Source: Lingula anatina
Lineage: Eukaryota; Brachiopoda; Lingulata; Lingulida; Lingulidae
Assembly (NCBI RefSeq): GCF_001039355.2
Contig: NW_019775669.1
Coordinates: 260,802-324,801, forward strand
Direction of reading: 5' to 3'
Length of the DNA: 64,000 nt
Shown: positions 27,072-39,400 of the stretch, in pieces
Layout of the letters: every line of letters starts with the position of its first letter
Numbering within the stretch: the stretch's first letter is position 1
The notes under the pieces: model-generated
Seen by the model: the letters and a program-made list of their open reading frames with translations, nothing else
Database searches by the model: none
Told to the model about the DNA's origin: nothing
Made by a program: the position numbers and the translations under genes

Positions 27072-30000
27072 ATGTCTGCTGACGAAGGGAAATCCAGTGC
27101 AGCTGTGAAACAGAGGCAAACTTCAGTCTCCTCTTCTGAGGGCTCACTTGGTGCAGGACAGAGAAAGGGAAGTTACGACATTGGTGATGTGCAGCTGTTC
27201 AGCCCAGAGCATGGGAACAGCAGCGAGGGTGAACACTCATCGTATCTGTCCCAGGATGAAGATGCCACCCACACAGATGATAGCAGAATACCTGAGCTGA
27301 CAGACAATAATGAAGAAATGCTTGAAGACGGAGAAAGTAAAAAAGTTGACCAAGCATCCAACGAAAGATTGTCTACATCCTCAGAATCATCCCAAAGTGG
27401 AGAGTTCTTTACTCAGAGTGTATCAGACACTCTCAGTAACTCTTTCAGCAGAGTAAGGTTAGAAGGTGCCATACAGTTGTCTAATGATGGTGTTGGGCAA
27501 TCGTTGCAAAGCAATACAAACCTACAGACTGACCAAGAAAGGGATAAAGGGACAAAACCCGAAGGTAAAATGGGATACACAAAGGAGCAAAAGAAAAATA
27601 TTTACAAAAAAGGATCTTCAGCTAATGAATGTGTGCACAAAGAGACAGGTGAACAGGTTTCCTGTGGGAAAAAGCCTCAGCAGCCATCAACCTCAAAAGA
27701 TAAAAATGACAGCAAAAGTGCCATAAATGATGAGAACGGTGAAGTACCTGTTAATTTAAAAGCATACACTGACAGTCACAAAGCTGAAATTGAAGCTGAA
27801 TGGCTCAAAAGAAATAAGTTGCAGCCACCAAAGCCCCCACCTTCCACGCCTATTGAGCAAAGAACGCCACCACCGGATGATGACTTTTCAAATGCCAGAA
27901 ACAGATTGTCAAATTTTCCACAGTCACCCAGACATAAAGAGGGCGGAGAGCAAGGGCAAGCAATGAGGACATTTCATGTTCCAGGCGATCAGCCGAGGTC
28001 AGATGGTCTGTACAATATGTACAGTCCAGCTCATTATGAGACTGTACGAGAATATTATGCCTCTGAGAGAGCAGAAAATGGGGCTTTGGACGATTTGGGA
28101 CCAGATTTCTTGAACATGCAGTTCAGTACAGGTATGTATGTGCCATACCCTGTTCAGCCACCTTACACACTGTCACCAAGTCAGTATGGTCAGTATCAAG
28201 GTCAGTTTCTTGTGTCCACTCCTGCCTTGCCAGGACAGGGTCCGTATGTTACACCAGTCAGTATCCCCTCTAGTCCGAGGAGTGATGGCAAAAGACCAGC
28301 CAATGCTAAACAGGGTAAAAGGTACCAAGAGGATGATACTGGAGAGAGTGGCCAGGAGCAGAGAACTGGAGGAAATGACACAGAAATGATGGAGAGGAAT
28401 GGACAGTCAGCGCAGAGTGAATCTGAGGGACAGAGTGTATTGTCCGATGTGGAAAGTGGAAATAAAGGCATAGGAGAAGGTTAGTCCTTTAAAATTGATC
28501 TCATTTATAAATGACTTTTAATATTTATTTTGAAGTGAAAGAAAAACCAAACAGCTAAAATGTTGTGTTATTTCTGTAAAACTGCAGTAGCTTTTGTATA
28601 AAAAAGCATGATGGTGACTTTTTCTAATTTTTCCAGATATGTCCAACTTGCCATTGGGTAACCCACAGATGTATTCAGCTGGTCAGTATTTCAATCCCCC
28701 ACCTCTCCCTCAGACTACCTGGGTAGAAACAATTATTCAGGGGCAGAGTTCAAACCTTCCATTACCAGAGGTAAGTTTAGGAAGAGGTTGGCATAACACA
28801 ATCTTTTCTTTGCTTATTAGCAGTCAGTAAAATGTTGTGTAGTTACTTTAAATTTAGTTCTTCGGTTCATGTAGCAAAGACAGCAGTTTGATTTCATTTA
28901 AACAGTTATCAGCTGAGATTTGACTCTGTGTTTTAAATGACTAGCCGTATGTTGATATTTATATGTACATGTAGGAAAAGTTGGTGTAATTAACTACCAA
29001 CCTTTGTATCTATCTAGAAAAACTGGATGGAGCTCCTGGAAACATTAGAGAAACAACATCATGAGCAAATGATGGCACAATATCAACAACATCAACAAAG
29101 AATACAGCTGTTACAGAAGCAAGTTGAACACCAAATGCTTCAGCAAAGCTTAAACTCTTCAAAGCAGTCACCGGGACAACCTGACACATGGCACAAGCAG
29201 GGCAATATTACACCTGTGCTGTCCACTAGTTCAGGTGGACAGGGGTCTGCTGAAAGACTGCCCTCACAGTATCTCACACCATCTAAGCCTGGAGCTGACC
29301 AAAGGTCAGATGTGGGCAGCCAGTATGAAGTTAGTCCATCCTCCATTTCACAATCAAATTATGCTTATAGGATGTCAGATGACAAAAATTTAAAAGTAAG
29401 TATTAAGACAGTACACACTCAAGTATTTACAAATTTTGTTGTATTTTTAAGATTATCCATTTTATTTATTGTTACTACATTTGGCTGAATAGTTTAAATT
29501 ATTATTTTTTCATATTTCTATTATTTAAACCATTAGCCCAGAGCTGGACCTGCTAGATCCAACTCCCCAGCCACCACCATGTCATATTTCCCCTCTCCCA
29601 CCAAGAGTGAGCTGGACCAGAGTGAACAGTTGTGGAACAGACTTTCTAAAGAGCACAAGGAAGCAGTGGCGCGCCTAGAAGGAGAGGCAGGAAAAGAGCA
29701 AGTGTCATCTTCTGTGCAGGGAGCTCAAATGGGGCCAAGGTGAAAAATACACAAATTAATGCTTTTGTTGTGAAAAATGCAGTTTTCTATAAAGGACATG
29801 TTAATGTATTTATGCTTTGGTACATTTATTCCATTGTATTATTTCCAGTTTGATTAAAACTAAATGAGGTACATTTTCATTGGAAAGTGGGAAGAATTTT
29901 GAAGGATTCCCTTGGGAAACAAAAACCTTCTATGAATTCAATTTCCATAACTGTAGTTGAAAAACCTTGAGCCATTTATGCAATCAAAATATTGATGATG

Positions 30001-33000
30001 TGCTAACATTCATTGTTTTGTTTCTTTAGTACTGTGAGAGTTAATCTCCAGGAAAAGCACATGCGTCACTTGGCCGACCTAAAAGTGTATTATGAAAGAG
30101 AAATAGAAGAGTTACAGAGGCAGCTGTCATCTCCGACTGTCCTGGCTTCAAGGTCACCATACAAGTCACTGGTGGAACAGAACCAAAGACTACAGAGGCA
30201 GTGTGAGCAATATGAGGCCAAGCTGGCAGAGGGAAAAAGGTGAATTAATATTACATAGAGTTTTGTATTCGAAGGTCTTCATTATGCAAAATGCACATTG
30301 TTATATGTTTGTACCATAGAACCCAGTTTTTGTCTTTATTTTGTCATTCAAAGGGTAAAATTGATATGATCTGAAATGGAATCCAATTTCATAATTGTGG
30401 AGAAATTTTAGTTTTTGTACTGGGCACATCAGTTTATGATTTTTTTTTCAATTTTAACTCTAATTTTTTTTATTCAGAGAAATTACTGCACTGGAACAAA
30501 AGTTGGAAGCTGTGGAGACCAAATTAGTGAGTAAACTTATCTCCAGAAACAGTGTTTAAGAAGGTTGCATCTTACCATAAATTTAGTTTTGTAATGGATG
30601 AAATCAGCATTCTTCTCTAACAAAGTACATAACACACAGAAGGTAGATAAGAATAAGATACTATTAAGATATAAGATACGAGTGGGTTATATTCAAGTCA
30701 GTATTATGAGAACTTTAGAATACTTGGTAATCAAAAACGCACTAGGTACGGTCATACAAAAAGTTGGTAATCCTAACTAGGGCCTAGTCACTGTATATGT
30801 TGTATGGTTTTAGGCAGTCTTGTTTATTCTTAGCTCGAGTGGAACAGAAAATATGAGAAGGCCCAGGAAAGCACCACAACCTTGCAGTTAAAGTATGACC
30901 AGTTGACTGTGTATGCCAGGCAGCAAGATGCTTCAGTGCAAGCCCTTACCACTAAGAATACACAGCTGACTGCTGCTCTAGAGGAGGCATACAGAGTAAT
31001 AGCAATTCATACAATAAACATGACAAGTATTTGAGAAGAATTAGTCTAATCTCAGTTGTTGATTGAAGAAATTATCAAAGTGATAACAGGATTTTTTTTT
31101 GTGTAGAATTTAACATTAATTTCATCTATACTATGTATTAAATTAGAAGAAAAGAATCATTGTTGTTGATATAGTTTGCTTTCTGTTTCAGTTGCAAGAT
31201 ATGAAGAATAAAAATTACAAGAGAGAGCAAGAAATTCTGGAGAAGGTATGAAAAAGCCATGCCCTTCTACAACTGCTAATAAACATTTATAATTATGTTA
31301 ATGTGGAATATTTGTATAGAAGAGAGTTTTTATTTGTTTAAATTCTTTTCTTTCTGATACATGCTTGAGATCATTTTATCGTTTTCTTTTTTAATTTTGT
31401 AGATTTTGAAGGAGTATGAATCACTGGGAAAGCAGCATGAGAGAGTAAAGGTAATATAAAAAGTGCTGAAAATTATATAAGAGAATTATTTAGATTAATC
31501 ATTTTAGATCTTTAAACAAAAATATTCCAGTAGATGAGTCTTATGTCCTTTTTTATATTGCAGGAGTAAACCATTTTTTGTATTCTTATTGAATATTTTA
31601 TAAATTAATATTTTTGATTTTCAGGAGAATCTTAATGCAGCTGAAAATAATCTTCATGATGTCAAGGAGGAAAATTTAAAACTCAGAAAGTAAGGCATCC
31701 CATCGGTGCAACACACTAATTTTGTATTCATTTGGTGATATGTATATAATTTGTTTTTCAAAAATGTTTTCAAAATTTGTCTGGATTTAGGAAGTTAACA
31801 TGAAAACTTTTAATTTGAATCTTATATGTATTTCTTGAAAAGGTTTACCAGTATAATGTAATAATTATTATTCCAATGCAACCATGAAATGTATCCTTCT
31901 GCCTACTATTTAGGCCTCCATTATTTTCCTTTCACTAATACAGGTATGCCTCCAAGCTGGACCTAGAAGTTCAGAGACTGGCCAGAGAAAATGACCAGTT
32001 AAGGAGAAGAGCTATATCACCGGTGCTTGGGTAAGCAAAAGGCTGACAGGGTTATAATAAGTACCACCAGCGTGTACGCTGGCGGTACTCATGGTTTTAG
32101 TCCCGACCCATCTCGTCCGGCTCCGCCGGCTCCGCATACTGGCGCCGGATACAAGTCACCGTTACCGCTTCTCCTCCTAGACCGCAAGGACCCCTGTCCC
32201 CATCTCTTGGATTTAGGTCACATATAACCTCAACTTGAACCCCCAGATTTTTTTGTCTCAGTCGGTGCATTAACCTGGGCGTGACGCTTGTTGAAATGCA
32301 CCCTTGTCAAAATTTTTGAAAATTCAATGCCAATTATCTACCCTACGGAAGGAATTATGGGAAAAATTTCTACAGACGGCTTTCCAAAAGTCATATGTGT
32401 AGATTTCAAATATGCCCTTGGATTTGACCTTTGACCTTTATTTCAAGGTCAAACAGGCCAAAATTTTCAAAAAAATGAAATTTTTTACAAAAAAAATATT
32501 ATTTGCGCTGTTATTCAGACACTACACAGACTTAACCAATAATATTATTGGAAAGTGTTACCCTTTGGGTCATCTTTCATCTCCGTGAATTTGGGGTCAA
32601 TCGGTGCATTTTCACGGGAGAAGCGGCCATAAGATACCGAAACTGAAAACTGTCTCTAATTCGGGAACCGTTAATGCTAGNTCAAGGGTAGGAAAATGTA
32701 AGTCAATTCGAAAATCTGCTTGATTGTACCATATTTAGTTATATTTTTTTGCATATTTTGAGAACTCTTATTGATTGCATCTTATAGAGCTTGTCAAGCA
32801 CAAGACTGGTGATGGTGTCCCTTTTTGGAAGGGGGGGGGTCCATACGAATGCGCTTACTCCAGCTGGTGGTACAATATCCGGAGGCGGTATCGCCTCTCT
32901 GATCCTCTAGTTTCAAGAGAAAAAGCTAAACTTGTATGTGAAACCTTTACATAATATGAGTAACGCTGGTGACATTTTATTGGACTTGTGTAAGCAAACT

Positions 33001-35728
33001 ATTTTGCAAGTGGTTTCACTGGTTATCACTAACTTACAACAATCATAAATTCTTGGGAATACTTAAAAGACAAATAGAGTTATTCCCCTTTATTCTCAAA
33101 TTTGTAACGAGAAAGGTGTATCATAAGATATTGTGATTGTATTTTAAGTATAATGAAAAGTCACTCTGTTCACTGTCTACATGATGAAGGCAACCCACTT
33201 TGTGCTTTCACGTTGATGCTAGAGTCTACGTCCTGTAGTGTGAATTCACTTAAAGTCTTTCACCTCTTTTGTCAAATTTCAGGTTAACACTGTCTAGTTC
33301 TGCTAGGAGCTACCCCAGTCCTACAGTCACCCCAAGGACAGAGCCAAGCCCATATCTGATGACCACTGTGTCTGATAAAGGCAGATATCTCAGTGCCTCT
33401 CCAGTTAAAAAATCACAGGAGAATTCTGACAGACTTTGGTAAAGATCTTGTCAACGAAACAAAAAAAAATAGATGAAACCTATTGAACTTGCATTTTGTC
33501 CTAAAGACGTTTTATATACACTACAAACTATTTGGAATTGCAGATTTTACTAGTCTGAGTATAGGTGGCATTAATACTTATTTGTGGGGAGGTTGGGGCT
33601 GTTACTAATATTCTCGTGTAATCTGTATTGTGTTTTAGGCAAGATGACAGTGAAGCTGGCAGTGATGATGGGCGCCCAGTGTCGCCTCTGGTCAAAGCTG
33701 AGAGAGAATTAGAAAAACGTAGACGTGCTGATAGACAAAATAGCCAGGTCCTAAACAACAAGAACTCTAGGTAAAAGAATAAGACACACCTTTTTATTTA
33801 CTTTTCATTTACAATACTGATGAAAGTAGAACAGTAACAATAGAAAAAAATTTTTTTTTACATTTTTATACATATTTTCATAAGTTATGAAACTATTATA
33901 GGTAGATGGGTAATTACAAATTGATGTATCTTTAGCATTAACTTCTAAAACTTTTGAAAACTTTATGGATTATCATACAGAGCGTATTCTTGCCAATGCC
34001 ATAGTAATAGATGTACTTGCTTTATTTTCTCCTCTAGCACAAGCAATCTTCCATCTTCCAGTCGCTCAGTGCCAGAAGGAGCAGGGGCCAACGTACTGCA
34101 TGAATCAGATGGAAAGTCTTCAGGTGTAAAACCTAAAGCTGCACTAGGACCACAACAAAGTGACCCGCGGAGCACCAATGAGGTTAGAGCGTCCGAAAGT
34201 GCCATTTCTGACACACCAAGGTCAGAGGGGTTCGCACCGTCAAATTATGACCTCCTGGAAGTGGATGTGAACTCTGAGAGACAAAATGTGTTTGCAAAGC
34301 ATACACTGGGACTTGATAAAGAAAATGCTAAAAAGAATCTCATGAACAATTTTACGTCTCCAACAGGAGCAGTTGGTAATACTTTCAGCAGAGGACAGAC
34401 GTCTGGCAGACACATACAGAATGGTTTCAGTGGTAAGTATATTTATAACTTAAAGGTATATTAATTTGTAGTGTTTAATACCTGAATAGTGTTCTGTTAG
34501 CGAAATGTGGAGTTATTCAACAGCTGACTTTGCTTAGGAAACAACTTCAGGTTGGTGCTATTAAACTAGTAGGTGTGACATTGGGTGGCAGATCTATCTT
34601 TTAAGGTTTTGGTTTCACATCAGTTTTGCTGTGATTTACTTATGCTCACACTAGATTGGGTTCAGAATTGAAGTTTGTTTCTTAAGTTTTGATTCATCTG
34701 CTAGAAATTCAATTTCTGTTTAGATTTTCACCTTCTGGGTTCAATAGTTTTTGTTGTGAGTTCCACCTATGTTTTCAGATAGTGGTAGAAATTTAAGTAA
34801 AATTTCAAAGGGCAGTCCTTCACCACTTTCACCAGGATTGGAGAGCTACTTAAGCACAGAAAGGAAACAAGACAGGGTATGTTGTCAGCAAAGAATATAT
34901 TTGGGAAATAACTTTTCAATGTGATGGTAGAGGAATAAATGGTAGTAACTGGCAGTAATTGGTATTAAACACAGATGTGAATACACTTACATTTGTTGTG
35001 AAATATGATGAAATGGAATTTTTGCAAGGTCATTGTGTGCATGTTAAGATTGGGATTAATATTGAATAGGACTACTAGTTTAGACTACTAAATAAAAAAA
35101 ATTATGATATTTCCAGGTACCAGCCTTGTCTTCTACAGTATCTGAGAGACAGAAAATAGTTGCTGATATGGAGAAAAGGTTTGATGAGCTTCTGCTGGAA
35201 AAGCGACAAGTAGAGACACAACTCAGTCACCTTCCATCTACAGGTGGCAGGACTGGTGTGAAAAATCGCCATAACAAGGTCAGCAGTGTTTTTGTAAATT
35301 GATTTCTGGATCTGTTGTGAAATGCATCAAAATATTGTTAATTTGAGAACAATGTCTTCACTTAGATATGAGAATTTTCAGCTTGAGGTCATTCTGTGGA
35401 CTTGTTATGATGAAATGAGATGACAGGAGGAGGAGGACAAATTAAAAAATGCCTACATTTAGGTTTTTTTCTGAACAAGCAATATTGCTTATTTTTAAAG
35501 GGAATGCCTATCAAATGCATAGATTTGTTGATTAATAAGACCCTTAAGTCCATTACATTTCCATCACAGCAGAAATTGTGTTGAAAAATCCAAAGATGAA
35601 TATTATCAAATTGTCGTTCTCTTGTCTTTTAGGAGGAACTAGAAAATCAGCTTGACCAAATTGACCGTGAACTTGGATCAGTTCGTATGGCCCTTAAACG
35701 ATACAACGTATTACCAACTCACAGCTGA
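27072..35728 (+). CDS. MPHOSPH9-like coiled-coil protein
   Basis: Seventeen exons join in phase to 1278 aa: 27072-28479, 28637-28770, 29018-29395, 29537-29739, 30030-30239, 30478-30526, 30834-30995, 31192-31245, 31403-31450, 31625-31689, 31944-32030, 33283-33438, 33639-33770, 34038-34432, 34779-34876, 35117-35278, 35633-35728. The first 470 residues are polar and disordered (Ser/Gln/Glu-rich). A glutamine-rich coiled coil follows in the third exon, then a long heptad-rich coiled coil across exons 5-11, a Ser-rich linker, and a conserved-looking C terminus (ERQKIVADMEKRFDELL... then RELGSVRMALKRYNVL). The C-terminal signature and overall layout resemble MPHOSPH9 (human about 1183 aa), a centriole distal-end protein that acts with CP110-CEP97. 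The family name comes from memory of those motifs; the exon structure is firmer than the name. Confidence 0.8.
32060..32873. mobile_element. Possible short element in intron 11 of the MPHOSPH9-like gene
   Basis: The left end is a strong hairpin, AGTACCACCAGCG (32060-32072), 4-nt loop, then its near-perfect complement to 32089. The same GTACCACCAGC recurs inverted at 32863-32873. The enclosed sequence is more GC-rich at its left end than the surrounding introns. A single N at 32681 marks a gap. No coding capacity and no target duplication were defined. Confidence 0.45.
32681..32681. other. Ambiguous base / assembly join
   Basis: A single N within the repetitive intron segment. Confidence 0.9.
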
Positions 35729-36195
35729 ATATGAACTGAACCCATATGAAAATGAACTGGTTCAATAAGTAATGTGTATACATTGTTATCCTGTCCAATT
35801 TTTAATGACCTTTTATTATAAATAGAAAGGTGTGTGTTTTTTATCTTTACCAGCATATCAAGTTTGATATTGGATGAAGAGTTATATTTGATAAACAAAA
35901 AAAAGGGTAAATTTGCAATTTATGTCAAAGGCTTGTCCTAAAAGGATTGAAATGGTGATCTAGGAAAACCTTACGATAAATGATAAATTTATATTCATGA
36001 CCTTGCATATAAATCTAACCGGAATCCATAAGCTGTTTAGATTGAAACTGCAAAACATATGCAGTTTGAGACATTCGTTTATTAAGTAAGAATTTGGTGT
36101 TTTTCAAATCGAGCAATTCTTGCCTGGTTGTCAATATATTGCCATGTTACGTTATTTTTATGAACACGTCTGAGCAGATGCTTTTGCAGCACGTT

Positions 36196-36240
36196 AATAA
36201 AAATGTTAAAAGTTCATGAAAGAACTATTATATTAATAAA
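36196..36240 (+). terminator. Poly(A) signals of the MPHOSPH9-like gene
   Basis: AATAAA occurs at 36196-36201 and 36235-36240, about 470-510 nt after the stop at 35726-35728. These are the first strong plus-strand signals after the coding region. Confidence 0.55.
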
Positions 36241-36280
36241 ATATGATTTTTTGTGTTTTTGATGATTGAATTTAAGTTAC

Positions 36281-36286
36281 TTTATT
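36281..36286 (-). terminator. Poly(A) signal of the EGF/SEA receptor gene
   Basis: TTTATT on the plus strand gives AATAAA on the minus strand, about 165 nt after the receptor stop codon at 36449-36451. Confidence 0.5.
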
Positions 36287-36448
36287 GTCACTGAGATTAC
36301 ACTTTATATCCAAAATGACATAACAAGAAATTTGGCCATATGTTTTTCTTTTTGTTAAAAAAACTTTAACAAAGCGTAATTTCTGAAGATTTCTTTGCTG
36401 GAATTCTGAAGAAAATGTCTTTGTTCTGATGCTAATGGATGTTCGGTC

Positions 36449-39400
36449 CTATGAACTGTACGCTGGATTGTAGAAAGTAGAGTTCTGCCCGTTTCTAGGG
36501 AGAAGGCGATCTCCACCACTTCTGCCTTCTGTTGTTTCGTACTGTCTAAACGGAACTTGTGCTGTCGTGAAATTTGTATAGGCCTGCAAAATATACCAGT
36601 AAAATAAGATATCTACGTGTGATTCAGACACGTAAAACTGTCATACAATTCCACATTCGTAAGTTATCTTTTAGTTTTCAGCAAACTCGTATAGAAAGGA
36701 AGACCTGGGGACTTTTAAGGATAATTTGTGTAGATAAGGACGACTACCTCTTCTCGGAAGGGGACATCATCTCGAGGGTTCCTTGACGTGCCCGGTTCAA
36801 CTGCGTACCTGGAACTTCGATGAATGTTACGGGCAAAGTTCCAATTCTGGAAAAAAAACATACAAAAATACACACTTATTATTAATATTTTTGTTTTTAT
36901 CAAAATTATTAATACATTTATATATTAATTTTGGATGAATAAGATTAAACAATCCTCATGTTTCTAAGGCCTATCCTCCAAATATAGCTAGTATATAAAA
37001 TGTAGACAAACGTGCTTGGCTTTTTAAAAACTTTTAAAATGTCGGTGTTTTATTATACTTTGAACTTACAATAGGCGGAGTGGCGTCTACTGCACTCTGT
37101 ATTTTTGCTAATCGATCTTCCAAGTATTCATAATCTTCCTCAGGGTAATTTCCCAGTTGATTATCACGACCGAGAGAGTGCTGTGTTGTCTCGTTCGCTC
37201 TTCCACCAGCAGCTGGGGTATCAGAATAAGTTTGGTGTGGGGAAGGTGAAGATACAAGGGGAGTGGCCACCATGTTTTTGTATTTCTTCAGGCTGCGCCG
37301 AGTACGTTGAGTGAAGCATGCGATGACGATGATGATTATGACCAGAACGGCACCAACCGCTCCTCCAGCAGACACAGACGCCAGTCGCCAACCGGTAAAA
37401 GCTTCATGAAAACATCAGTTGGGAAATATTAAAACGCACTCGAAGGACAAGAGACTCATTTTTTTATTGATATATTGGCTCTTGCTTACTGAAATAGATC
37501 AATTAGTAAAGAAAAGATTATAATGTCCATCTTATAACAAATTAATTTTTCCGAAAAAACTGTTTTACCTTGTGGCCCACTACAGTCGGGACCGGTAAAC
37601 TCATCAATGCACCTATTCATAAAAAGGAAAATAAATAAATATGAAAAGTGAATCTCCGTGTTATTTGTATTAAAGCAACAATCAAAACTCGTTGCTTTTG
37701 CAATCAAATTAGATGAAACATGAAGAAAGATATCAAAATGAATTCACTTTGATGATACCAAGACTAGGGCACAAGTGGGTGTATCATACCTGCAAAATGC
37801 CAAATCCCCTTCATTTTTCTGACACACCCCTCCATTAAGACATTCTGGACATTTCCCTAAAATTAAATAGGACCAATATCATTCACGTAATCTCTTATTT
37901 TTACATTAATTTTTTTTTAAACCAAAAATTGTTCAATTAAATAATGAACCATCAGCTTGAATGGCCCCTGACACTCTATAGACGATCTTTTTATTGGAAC
38001 GAAAAGGTACCACGAACTATAAGTGCTGTTTATTACCTGTACAAACTCGTCCCTCTAGACCTCCGACACTTTCGTCGACGAACCCTTCCTTACAGTGACA
38101 AGTGTAAGCCCCGTTTTCAGTGGGACTGCAGATGCCATGTTTAGAACACTTGTCAAGACCAGAAGCACAGAAATCAAATGCTGTAACAAAATGTTAATTT
38201 GACAAAATACATATTACAAATTAGATTATCGTTATCCATACGTGTACTCAACAAAATATGTAAATTAAAACGTTATTTATTGCTCAACGATAAATAACGT
38301 TTTAATCGAACAGTGATGGCAGAGCTGAGGGAGGGGGACGTCACATGGGACAGGCCCAGCACGTAGCCAGAGATAGGACCAAATGGAAAGAAGTGACTGT
38401 GCCTTATGTCTCACACGGGACGAAGAGGAATGAATGAATGAATCATTGCACATCGCAAACATGTGCTTACGCACCATTAATGTATCCATAATTTATTTGG
38501 TCGAAAGTGTGGCTGAGAAGCACGAAGTTTTTTTTTTCAAAAATTATGGTGGCTGATTCGGGACATCGTGGTATCGCATCGTGCTATCGTGATATCGCAA
38601 TATCGCGTCCCATTAAACGAATCGATATTACGATGTCCCGAATCAGCCACCGTAAAAAAACAGAGCTCTACTTACCCTGGAAAGCTGCCATTGCTGTCTC
38701 GCTAAAGTTTAAACCATTTGCCTCATTCAATGCCGTTATATTAAAATGTGTCTGAACGAAATCGGGAGTGAAATGCTCCGCGCTGGATTTGAAAATTATT
38801 CTATAATTAGCTGAAATTCTATCTTCTGAAACCTTTGAGAATTCAGTTACTTCACAGCGTTCATACACTTCTCTGAGAGGTCCTCCTGTGTAAGCCTCAT
38901 CCACCTGGAATAAAGATAACATATACGTTGTCATTTTATGATGATCGATGCAATCAATGTAGGAACACAGCCTGGTTCCAGGAGTGTCTATAAAATGAGT
39001 CTTCAATGTAAAAGCATTATCAATTCAACTTACCTAGTAATTTAAAACACTACTTTGATTAAAATCCAATAGAAATAATCAAATATGATGCAACAGATTT
39101 TTGGAGCATTGACAAAGTTTAACAATTCCTTGAAATTTGATGCAAAAAATATAGTGCTAATATCACTGTAAGAGAATTCATAGGCAATAGGTATTTCAAT
39201 GAGTACATGTACGTACCGCATCACAGATTGTTCTTGAGGCATTTTTGAATGCCGTGGAATTCCTGTCACCTAACACCGGCGTCCAGCGCAGGGGACTGTC
39301 CGACGACACGTATATGACCAGCGTGCTATTGAACACTTGAGAAGCTGTATCGACAATGTTTGAGAGGCTTTAAAAATCATTATGATTAACATTGTGCAAA

